The notes beneath the pieces were generated by a model, which was not told where the DNA came from, made no database searches, and saw only the letters and a program-made list of their open reading frames with translations. Shown piece after piece: positions 35,028 to 42,277 of a stretch of 64,000 nucleotides of DNA (positions are counted from its first letter, which is position 1; each line of letters starts with the position of its first letter). The DNA comes from Ferruginibacter sp. GTDB lineage: Bacteria; Bacteroidota; Bacteroidia; Chitinophagales; Chitinophagaceae. The position numbers and the translations under genes are program-made. The stretch spans positions 248,001 through 312,000 of the forward strand of contig NZ_JAQBNR010000001.1 of assembly GCF_028288465.1 (NCBI RefSeq). The letters run 5' to 3'.

Positions 35028-35846
35028 ATGAATAACAGGATAAAAATTAAAATGAGGAAGTGGCTAAAATGGTTGGTTATTGTATATGTATGCATCGGGA
35101 TTGCTTTGTATTTTTTGCAGAACTTGTTTTTGTTTCACCCGGTACATCTTGCGAGGAATTACCAGTATCATTTTAATGTTCCATTTAAAGAATATGACAT
35201 TCCTTTTAATACAAAAGATACCATCAATATGGTGAAATTTTTTCCGGCAGATTCACTGCGAAAAGGAGTTGTCATTTACTTTCACGGTAACAAGGGAAAT
35301 ATTAACCGCTATGCAAAATTTGCAGCCAATTTTACCAAACATGGTTATGAAGTGTGGATGGAAGATTACCCGGGTTTTGGAAAAAGTACTGGTACCCGAA
35401 ATGAAAAAGTATTGTACCGGCAGGCAAAACAAATCTATGCACTGGCAACTGCAGCTTTTCCTGCAAACAATATTGTTGTTTACGGCAAGTCATTTGGCAC
35501 CGGCATCGCGGCTTACCTTGCATCCACACAACAATGCAGCCAACTGATTTTAGAAACACCTTATTACAGCATTGCCGATTTGTTTGGCTGCTATGCACCC
35601 ATTTATCCTGTAAGCGCCATGACTGATTATACTATTCCATCTAACGAATACCTGGCTAAAATCAAAGTTCCTGTCACCATTTTTCATGGAACATCAGATG
35701 GTGTCATTCCTTACAGTTGTGCTTCCAGACTAAAAACGGTTTTAAAACCAACTGATCAGTTTATTACAATCCAAAATGGCACGCATCATAACCTCAACGA
35801 GTATGCGCTTTTTCATCAAAAGCTGGATTCTTTGCTGCTGCAATAA
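35028..35846 (+). CDS. Membrane-anchored alpha/beta hydrolase (BEM46/ABHD13-like), copy 2
   Basis: Paralogue of the preceding gene, 272 residues. The N-terminal membrane anchor spans about 13-34, longer than in copy 1. YFHGNKGN (84-91) forms the oxyanion site, nucleophile Ser155 is in GKSFGTG, Asp224 in HGTSDGVIP, and the catalytic His is 253 or 254 in GTHHNL. EDYPGFGKSTGTRNEK mirrors VDYRGFGKSTGKRSEK of copy 1, evidence of tandem duplication. Its stop is 1 nt from the stop of the convergent S66 peptidase gene. Function beyond ester or amide hydrolysis is not evident. Confidence 0.87.
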   Translation: MNNRIKIKMRKWLKWLVIVYVCIGIALYFLQNLFLFHPVHLARNYQYHFNVPFKEYDIPFNTKDTINMVKFFPADSLRKGVVIYFHGNKGNINRYAKFAANFTKHGYEVWMEDYPGFGKSTGTRNEKVLYRQAKQIYALATAAFPANNIVVYGKSFGTGIAAYLASTQQCSQLILETPYYSIADLFGCYAPIYPVSAMTDYTIPSNEYLAKIKVPVTIFHGTSDGVIPYSCASRLKTVLKPTDQFITIQNGTHHNLNEYALFHQKLDSLLLQ

Positions 35847-35847
35847 T

Positions 35848-36759
35848 TTATTGTTCCGATAACTGCACTTTAGTTTTACCAACAGTCAACTGGTAAGTAC
35901 CACCTATTTTTAATGCATAGTTTTCCGTACCATGGCTAACCGGGAAGTGAAAGCATATGGGGTAAGCATAATCTTTTACTATATCATAAATCACTTCATC
36001 AATATTTTTCCCAAATGGCCTGTCTGTATCTTTCATATCCGTAAAACCGCCGATAATTAAACCGGCAAGGTTATCCAGTTTGCCACTGCGTTTTAACTGG
36101 TACAACATACGGTCGATGCCATAAAGATATTCTCCGATGTCTTCGATAAAAAGTAATTTATTTTTTGTGTTGACGTCAGATGGTGTACCTGTTAAATGTG
36201 CCAGCAGCGACAGGTTGCCACCCACCAGTTCACCGCTTGCGTTTCCCTGCTGGTTGTACGCATGAGTAGCTGAGGTGTATTTATTTTTTTTACCAGCCAG
36301 CATTTGTTTCAAAGAGAGCACATACTCATTTTCCGCACCACCATCATTAAAAGCGGATGCCATTGGCGCATGTATGCTGGCTGTTTTGCAGGTTGTAAAA
36401 ATATGATTGTGCAAAACAGTGATGTCACTAAAACCAATGATCCATTTGGGTTTTCGCTTAAATTTTTTAAAATCTAGCCGGTCAATAATCCTGCTGGTAC
36501 CGTAGCCACCGCGTCCACATAAAATTGCATGAATGCTGTCATCATCCAGCATAGCTTGTAACTCATTCAGCCGTTCTTCATCGGTACCTGAAAAATAGTT
36601 TGCTGAGTTACTGCCCAGTGTTTTGCCCACCATTACCTGGTAGCCCCACTGTTGTAATGTATCAATACATGTCTGTGCTTTTTCTTTAGCCATGTAACCG
36701 GCCGGGCAGGTAATGCCAATAGTGTCGCCTTTTTTTAAATAGGGAGGAGTTTTTATCAT
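35848..36759 (-). CDS. S66 family LD-carboxypeptidase (MccF/LdcA-like), cytoplasmic copy
   Basis: Serine peptidase of family S66, 303 residues with no signal peptide. The Ser-Glu-His triad can be placed: Ser111 in GFSDIT, Glu206 in FIEDIGEYLYGIDRM, and His276 in FPVSHG. The N-terminal KKGDTIGITCPAG and CGRGGYGTSRIID are family motifs. S66 enzymes remove the terminal D-Ala from tetrapeptides in peptidoglycan recycling (LdcA) or cleave microcin C7-like toxins (MccF). It overlaps the upstream paralogue by 4 bp (ATGA) and is therefore translationally coupled to it. I favour a recycling role but cannot exclude MccF-type detoxification. Confidence 0.88.
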   Translation of the reverse strand: MIKTPPYLKKGDTIGITCPAGYMAKEKAQTCIDTLQQWGYQVMVGKTLGSNSANYFSGTDEERLNELQAMLDDDSIHAILCGRGGYGTSRIIDRLDFKKFKRKPKWIIGFSDITVLHNHIFTTCKTASIHAPMASAFNDGGAENEYVLSLKQMLAGKKNKYTSATHAYNQQGNASGELVGGNLSLLAHLTGTPSDVNTKNKLLFIEDIGEYLYGIDRMLYQLKRSGKLDNLAGLIIGGFTDMKDTDRPFGKNIDEVIYDIVKDYAYPICFHFPVSHGTENYALKIGGTYQLTVGKTKVQLSEQ

Positions 36760-37778
36760 AATTTTTCAGTTAACATGCTGCTATTTAATTCAACTTTTAA
36801 GGTATGCTTTACACCACATTTTAAAGCAACATTATATTTCTGATGTCCCACCGGAAAATCAAATGCAACCGGATAATCATATTCCTTTACTTTCTCCAGC
36901 ACGATATCTTCCAGTGCTTTTCCAAATTCTTCACCGGGATCATCAGGTTTTATTTTGAAGCCACCTACAATCAAACCGGCAAGGGAAGAAAGCTTGCCAC
37001 TTCTTTTTAAGTTCCAGAACATACGGTCAATGCTGTACAAATACTCACCGGTATCTTCTACAAAAAGTATTTTATTTTTTGTGATGATATCGCTTTTACT
37101 TCCTGCCAAAGACTCAAGCGTTTTTAAATTGCCACCAACCAAAGTGCCGGTTGCAACGCCCAATTTGTTTTTAATGTTTGGCAAAAAAGAATAAGTCATT
37201 TTCTCCCCAATGAGGCATTTATAAATACTTTCAATACTTTCTTTTTGTACCGGTTCAGCCAGGCTCCAGTCGGCCGGAAAACTGTTGCACATTTTTGAAT
37301 GGATGGAAGCAATGCCATAGTTGCGGTTCAGGTGACTGTGCAGCACGGTAATATCGCTGAAGCCAATGATCCATTTTGGATGCAGTTCAAGCTGTTTAAA
37401 GTTTAAATTGTCAATGATTCTTACAGCACCATAACCTCCCCGTGCACAAAGGATAGCCTTTATTTTTTTGTCATCCAGCATTTGCTGAAAGTCATTTCTC
37501 CTTTCTTCGTCGGTACCGCCAAAAGTAAAATCCTTTTTTCCAACTGTAGTACCAAAACTTATTTTAAAGCCCCATTCAGTTAATTTGTTCACTGCCGGTA
37601 ACATGTCTTCATTGGTAATAAAGCCGGCAGGGCAGGAAATTCCGATAGTGTCGTCTTTTTTTAAGTAAGAAGGTATAACAGTTTTACCTTCAGGTTCTTC
37701 AGAAGATGCAAGTGTTGCAATTCCTGGAAACGAGGCTGCCAGCGGTACTACAGAGGATATAAATTTTTTTCGGTTCAT
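36756..37778 (-). CDS. S66 family LD-carboxypeptidase, copy with N-terminal export-like segment
   Basis: Second S66 peptidase, 340 residues, paralogous to the downstream gene. Triad: Ser141 in GFSDIT, Glu241 in FVEDTGEYLYSIDRM, His312 in FPVGHQ. It carries about 35 extra N-terminal residues: MNRKKFISSVVPLAASFPG followed by a short Ala/Ser-rich region. This resembles a Tat- or Sec-type signal (basic NRKKF then a modest hydrophobic stretch), so this copy may act in the periplasm while its partner stays in the cytosol. The hydrophobic core is weak, so export is not certain. The gene starts 31 bp from the end of the NrtR-like gene. Confidence 0.86.
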   Translation of the reverse strand: MNRKKFISSVVPLAASFPGIATLASSEEPEGKTVIPSYLKKDDTIGISCPAGFITNEDMLPAVNKLTEWGFKISFGTTVGKKDFTFGGTDEERRNDFQQMLDDKKIKAILCARGGYGAVRIIDNLNFKQLELHPKWIIGFSDITVLHSHLNRNYGIASIHSKMCNSFPADWSLAEPVQKESIESIYKCLIGEKMTYSFLPNIKNKLGVATGTLVGGNLKTLESLAGSKSDIITKNKILFVEDTGEYLYSIDRMFWNLKRSGKLSSLAGLIVGGFKIKPDDPGEEFGKALEDIVLEKVKEYDYPVAFDFPVGHQKYNVALKCGVKHTLKVELNSSMLTEKL

Positions 37779-37808
37779 CGTTTGTCAATTGAGTATTGCA
37801 CCGCCCCG

Positions 37809-38579
37809 TTATAATTCAAAGCCCATTCCACCTTTTAAAGCTTTTTGATATTTACGTAAATCAAATTTGTACAACCACGGCGCCTTATGTGCTACGCCTT
37901 TTTTTGTTTCATTTAATCTTTTTAAAATGCCCGTACTTAAAATTTTTCGCTGAAAATTTCTTCGGTCGAGTTGCCGGTCCAAAATTGTTTCGTACAATTT
38001 TTGTAGTTCCGGCATCGTAAATTTTTCGGGTAAAAGATTATACCCAACCGGATGGTAATTTAATTGGGATTGCAAATTCTCCAGCGCTTTTTTTAAAATT
38101 TCACGATGGTCCAGCAACATCTCAGGTATGTCATGAATATTAAACCATTCGCAGGAACTGGATAAAACATCGGGTACCGGCTTTACCTCAGGAAAATTCA
38201 CCAGCGCTGAATAACCAACGGTTACAAATCTTTCAAACATCCAGCTTTCATTAATTTTTACGCCTGCATTTTTTAAAAACTGCTGATTGATTTTTTTTGT
38301 CGATCTTGAAGGATCACTGAATACATGAAACTGCTGCATGTAAATTTCTTCCAGTCCTGTACGTTCCTTTAGAATTCGTTTGGCCGATTCGTCCATGTGT
38401 TCATCTTTTAACACGAAGCCACCCGGCAGCGCCCATAGTTTGGCATACTTGGCATATAATAACAATACTTTTAATTCATTTTTATCAAATCCAAAAATGA
38501 TGCAGTCAACAGAAATATTACGCAGATATTTTTCATGACCAAGCAAAAAGTGCTCGCTTAATTCTTTATCGAAACTCAT
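37809..38579 (-). CDS. NrtR-like transcriptional regulator with degenerate Nudix domain
   Basis: Two-domain protein of 256 residues from ATG 38579 (MSFDKELSEH); the frame extends to 38648 but the family starts here. The N-terminal Nudix fold has LWALPGGFV, but the Nudix box (about 54-76) reads RILKERTGL where REUxEExGU is expected, so metal-binding Glu residues are lost. The C-terminal part (about 180-240; MPELQKLYETIL, RRNFQRKIL, LYKFD) is the winged helix of NrtR-type regulators. Known members sense NAD intermediates or sugars; AraR of Bacteroides, which controls arabinose use, is of this family. Likely targets are the divergent DUF4405/GH3 genes or the S66 pair. Confidence 0.8.
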   Translation of the reverse strand: MSFDKELSEHFLLGHEKYLRNISVDCIIFGFDKNELKVLLLYAKYAKLWALPGGFVLKDEHMDESAKRILKERTGLEEIYMQQFHVFSDPSRSTKKINQQFLKNAGVKINESWMFERFVTVGYSALVNFPEVKPVPDVLSSSCEWFNIHDIPEMLLDHREILKKALENLQSQLNYHPVGYNLLPEKFTMPELQKLYETILDRQLDRRNFQRKILSTGILKRLNETKKGVAHKAPWLYKFDLRKYQKALKGGMGFEL

Positions 38580-38674
38580 ACTATAAAAATAAAGGGCTGC
38601 AGGCACATTAAAAATAAAATTATTGGAGAGAAAAAAATAATTTACCATTGTGTCATATTAACGCAATGAACTTT

Positions 38675-38682
38675 TATCTTTG
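38675..38682 (+). promoter_or_regulatory. Candidate distal -7 box in the NrtR-like/DUF4405 divergent region
   Basis: TATCTTTG, an exact TAnnTTTG match, about 100 nt before the DUF4405 gene. A TTG lies 24 nt upstream, slightly too far. It competes with the proximal box at 38762. Confidence 0.35.
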
Positions 38683-38761
38683 TGAAATAAGAACGATCAG
38701 GCCGTTGTCGCAATTTTTTAACGCTTTGTCTCATTTCAAAAAGTGGGCGGTAATTGTTAAT

Positions 38762-38769
38762 TAAGTTTG
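38762..38769 (+). promoter_or_regulatory. Candidate proximal -7 box of the DUF4405 gene
   Basis: TAAGTTTG, an exact TAnnTTTG match followed by CAG, ends 16 nt before the ATG at 38786. No good -33 element. It would give a leader of about 10 nt. Confidence 0.4.
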
Positions 38770-38785
38770 CAGACAATTAAAAATT

Positions 38786-39634
38786 ATGAAAAAGAAAAAC
38801 ATCATCAGCCTTAGCATTGCACTGGCTTTTTTATTCCTGTCCGTTACCGGTTTACTGCTTTATTTCGGTTTAAAACCAGAGTTTGTAACATCTATTCACG
38901 TGTTGCTTGGCCTGATATTTATTGGCTTTGCCTTTTTCCATATTAAAAATAACTGGCCCTCTCTGAAAGTATATACCAAGGATCGTAAAGAAGGTGGCAT
39001 AAAAAAGGAGTTTCTTGTTGCCGCTGCAGTTGTTGGCATTTTTTTATTAGGTGCCGGGTTTAGCCTCCCGCCTTTCGGAGAGATACAGCATTTTGGAGAA
39101 GACTTAACCCGTGGTGGCGGTGGCAAAGGCGGCCGTATGGAAAAAGCATCTTTTGATAAGATTATTACCAATAAGGATAAACAGGGCAAAACCATTCAAT
39201 TGATTATTGAAAAAAGTAACGAAGTAATTACGCCTGTTATCACTATCTGGACAACCGATACAGCCGGTAATTTTATCGATAATCTTTTTGTGCCGGCCAA
39301 AACAATTGAGGTCACTTCCGGTGAGGCCGATAAACGCCATGCGTTGTATGAAGGCGAGACTGAAACTAACAGTTTTACACCTGCAATGTCACCAGGCTGG
39401 CAGGCTGCTACAAAGGATACGGCAACCAATTATGCTGAGGCTACACCTACCGATAATTTTTTTCTTACCACTAAAACAAAAGCGGGTAATACATTTCAGT
39501 TGATGCTGGAAATAAAAGACAATGGCAAAACCGAATTGTACAAAGCACTCGTGGATGGAACAAAAAGTAATGCAGTTGCTTTAAAAGCCGCGAATGGTGC
39601 ATTACTGGTGAGAGCTGTTGCTGAACTGGAATAA
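38786..39634 (+). CDS. DUF4405-like membrane anchor fused to a DUF2271-like domain
   Basis: Protein of 282 residues. The N-terminal part has transmembrane segments at about 7-27 and 34-54 with two in-membrane histidines, His38 and His52, the arrangement of DUF4405 proteins thought to bind haem. A third segment (77-92) follows. After a Gly-rich linker (DLTRGGGGKGGRM) comes an extracytoplasmic domain (about 125-282) with VITIWTTDTAGNFIDNLFVPAK and SGEADKRHALYEGETETNSFTPAMSPGW, resembling the DUF2271/FlgD-like beta-sandwich. It could be an electron-transfer membrane protein, but the substrate is unknown. It lies 35 bp upstream of the GH3 gene and is divergent from the NrtR-like gene. Confidence 0.65.
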   Translation: MKKKNIISLSIALAFLFLSVTGLLLYFGLKPEFVTSIHVLLGLIFIGFAFFHIKNNWPSLKVYTKDRKEGGIKKEFLVAAAVVGIFLLGAGFSLPPFGEIQHFGEDLTRGGGGKGGRMEKASFDKIITNKDKQGKTIQLIIEKSNEVITPVITIWTTDTAGNFIDNLFVPAKTIEVTSGEADKRHALYEGETETNSFTPAMSPGWQAATKDTATNYAEATPTDNFFLTTKTKAGNTFQLMLEIKDNGKTELYKALVDGTKSNAVALKAANGALLVRAVAELE

Positions 39635-39669
39635 AAAAAAATTACATCACTATAACACAAAGCTTCTGT

Positions 39670-42015
39670 ATGAAAAGAATTTATTGTTTGTTTATATCGG
39701 TTCATTTATTGGGTGCCGCTTCGGCACAATTACCAAAGTTGGGCAAAAGCCCGGTAAAAGAAATAGTCGCCGCCATGACGCTGGAAGAAAAAGCCAAACT
39801 GCTCACTGGTAACGGATTTAAGATGCCTGGAATGAAGCCGCCCGGCGGGCCGGTAGTTGGAACTACGCAGGACAAAGTGCCCGGTGCAGCAGGTACAACA
39901 TTTGCCATTCCGCGATTGGGCATTCCGTCAATAGTAGTTGCTGATGGACCAGCGGGGGTACGCATTGATCCGGTTAGAAACGGCGATAGTTCCAAAACAT
40001 TTTATGCAACTGCCTGGCCTATTGGTACGTTGCTGGCTTCTTCATGGGACACCGCACTGGTTAGAAATGTAGGTGTTGCCTTTGGCAGCGAAGTACATGA
40101 ATATGGCGTGGACATTTTGCTGGCGCCGGCGTTAAACATTCACCGCAATCCCCAGGGCGGAAGAAACTTTGAATATTATAGCGAAGATCCGGTTGTTGCC
40201 GGCAATATCACTGCTGCGATGGTTAACGGAATCGAATCCAACGGTGTTGGTACTTCCATCAAACATTTCGCTGCCAACAACCAGGAAACCAACCGCAATA
40301 CGGTGAACACCATCCTTAGCGAAAGGGCACTCAGGGAAATCTATTTAAAAGGTTTTCAGATTGCCGTTAAAAAATCGCAGCCATGGACGGTGATGAGTTC
40401 CTATAATTTAATCAACGGAACCTATACCTCCCAGGAATATGATTTGCTTACCACCATACTTAGAAAAGAATGGGGCTTTAAAGGTTTTGTAATGACAGAC
40501 TGGTTTGGAGGAAAAGATCCGGTTGCACAAATGAAAGCGGGTAATGATTTACTGATGCCGGGTACGACACAACAATCGCAGGCGATTATTTCTGCTGTTC
40601 AGCATGACTCGCTGGATGTAAAAGTGCTGGATGAAAATGTGGAAAGAATGCTCAATGTAATTTTGGAATCGCCAGCTTTCAAAGGATACAAATTCAGCGA
40701 CAAACCCGATTTGGCAAAGGATGCAGCACTTTCGCGTACGGCTGCTGCAGAAGGAATGATACTGCTGCAAAATAAAAGCAATGCCCTGCCTTTGGGTTCA
40801 AAGGGTACAGTTGTCGCCCTGTTTGGTAATAATGGTTACGACCTGATTGCGGGCGGTACAGGAAGCGGTGATGTAAATAAGGCTTATACTGTTTCGTTGG
40901 CGCAGGGGCTTACCTCGGCAGGTTTTAAATTAGATGCAGCATTGCAGAACACTTACACCAATTATTTAAAGGAAGAAAAAATAAAACATCCAAAAAAGGG
41001 ATTCTTTGAGGAGTTCATGCACCCCACTCCACCCATCGCTGAACTTGTTGCGGAGGAAAAAATGGTTACACAAAAGGCATCTTCTGCATCGATAGCCATC
41101 ATATCCATTGGAAGAAATGCGGGTGAAGGAAGTGACAGAAAATTACCGGGAGATTATTATTTGAACGATACAGAAATGGTGATGATTAAAACAGTCGCCA
41201 ATGCTTTTCATGCGCAGCATAAAAAAGTGGTAGTGGTATTGAATACAGGCGGCGTGGTGGATGTTACCAGATGGAGAGATGCGGTGGATGGCATTTTAAT
41301 GGCATGGCAGCCTGGTTTGGAAGGTGGAAATGCCATTGCTGATGTGTTAAGCGGCAAAGTAAATCCTTCTGGTAAGCTGGCAACCACATTCCCAGCCGCT
41401 TACGATGATGTCCCTTCTGCAAAGAGTTTTCCGGGTAAGGAATTTCCTGAGCGTGCTGTTACCGGTATGCTGGGCATGCGGCAGGTTCCGGCGGAAGTGA
41501 CTTACGAAGATGGTATTTATGTTGGCTACCGGTATTACAATACATTTAAAGTAAAACCCGCATACGAGTTTGGTTTCGGTTTATCGTATACCAATTTTGC
41601 CTACAGCAATCTTACCTTAAGTTCTCCAGTATTGAATGGTAGCATTACTGCGAAACTAACTATTACCAACACAGGTAAAGTAGCCGGTAAAGAAGTGGTG
41701 CAGTTGTATATAAGCGCACCTGCGGTTAAATTGGCCAAGCCTGCCGAAGAGTTGAAGGCATTCGCTAAAACAGCCCTGCTACAACCCGGTAAAAGCCAGA
41801 CTGTTGAATTTGTGATTACTGCTGCCGACCTGGCATCTTTCGATACTAACAGCACATCTTGGGTGGCAGAGGCTGGTAGATACATTGTTAAAGCAGCTGC
41901 ATCTTCTGAAGACGTAAAGCAACAAGCTACATTCGAATTGGCAAAAGATATTGTAACAGAGAAGTGTAATAAAGTACTGGTACCACAGGTTGAAATAAAC
42001 GAATTGAAAAAATAA
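39670..42015 (+). CDS. Secreted GH3 beta-glycosidase, second copy
   Basis: GH3 enzyme of 781 residues, signal peptide about 1-19 (GAASAQ). The barrel domain starts MTLEEKAKLLTGNGF (36-50) and carries KHFAANNQETNR (198-209) and the nucleophile motif GFVMTDWFGG with Asp277. The second domain has SIGRNAGEGSDRKLPGDY, the likely acid/base loop, then MAWQPGLEGGNAIADVL and NPSGKLATTFP. The C-terminal Fn3-like domain has GYRYYNTF, FGFGLSYTNF and NTGKVAGKEVVQLY. It differs clearly from the BglX-type GH3 at 4591 (TGNGF and CxxG-free start), so it is another subgroup and not a recent duplicate. A strong intrinsic terminator follows. Confidence 0.9.
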   Translation: MKRIYCLFISVHLLGAASAQLPKLGKSPVKEIVAAMTLEEKAKLLTGNGFKMPGMKPPGGPVVGTTQDKVPGAAGTTFAIPRLGIPSIVVADGPAGVRIDPVRNGDSSKTFYATAWPIGTLLASSWDTALVRNVGVAFGSEVHEYGVDILLAPALNIHRNPQGGRNFEYYSEDPVVAGNITAAMVNGIESNGVGTSIKHFAANNQETNRNTVNTILSERALREIYLKGFQIAVKKSQPWTVMSSYNLINGTYTSQEYDLLTTILRKEWGFKGFVMTDWFGGKDPVAQMKAGNDLLMPGTTQQSQAIISAVQHDSLDVKVLDENVERMLNVILESPAFKGYKFSDKPDLAKDAALSRTAAAEGMILLQNKSNALPLGSKGTVVALFGNNGYDLIAGGTGSGDVNKAYTVSLAQGLTSAGFKLDAALQNTYTNYLKEEKIKHPKKGFFEEFMHPTPPIAELVAEEKMVTQKASSASIAIISIGRNAGEGSDRKLPGDYYLNDTEMVMIKTVANAFHAQHKKVVVVLNTGGVVDVTRWRDAVDGILMAWQPGLEGGNAIADVLSGKVNPSGKLATTFPAAYDDVPSAKSFPGKEFPERAVTGMLGMRQVPAEVTYEDGIYVGYRYYNTFKVKPAYEFGFGLSYTNFAYSNLTLSSPVLNGSITAKLTITNTGKVAGKEVVQLYISAPAVKLAKPAEELKAFAKTALLQPGKSQTVEFVITAADLASFDTNSTSWVAEAGRYIVKAAASSEDVKQQATFELAKDIVTEKCNKVLVPQVEINELKK

Positions 42016-42037
42016 TTTTTCCGTTGAAAGCCATTGA

Positions 42038-42070
42038 AACCTCCGCCCGCTGCGGAGGTTTTTCTTTGTT
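42038..42070 (+). terminator. Rho-independent terminator of the GH3 gene
   Basis: Stem AACCTCCGC (42038-42046) with GCGGAGGTT (42052-42060), loop CCGCT, followed by TTTCTTTGTT. The 9-bp GC-rich stem plus T-rich tail is the best intrinsic terminator in the window. Confidence 0.9.
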
Positions 42071-42100
42071 TGGGGATTGCACTTGCTTTAGGTAAATTTG
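42069..42100 (+). promoter_or_regulatory. metG promoter (best Bacteroidota match in the window)
   Basis: TTTG at 42069-42072, a 20-nt spacer, and TAAATTTG at 42093-42100: an exact match to TTTG-N19-21-TAnnTTTG. It begins inside the T-tail of the upstream terminator. Transcription would start near 42106, leaving a leader of about 170 nt before metG. Confidence 0.75.
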
Positions 42101-42277
42101 CAGCGTTTATATTTAATTTAGTCTGCATGTTTGCAAATTAACATGTAAAGAAGGGAAGAGCATTTATTACCTGCAGGTTGTTTTGATTTGAAAGCGTTTA
42201 ATATTGAATTGATGTAAAAGAGTGCGACGCCAATGAAGCTTAAATAGTAGTACAACAGACAGGACAAAAAAAGCATT

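Noticed and set aside
41601..42128. 175-codon minus-strand frame over the GH3 end and terminator
   Set aside because: Runs through the intrinsic terminator and the metG promoter. No recognisable product.
42101..42277. T-box or SAM riboswitch in the metG leader
   Set aside because: No T-box core or SAM-I type helices could be recognised. Kept only as a long-leader observation.
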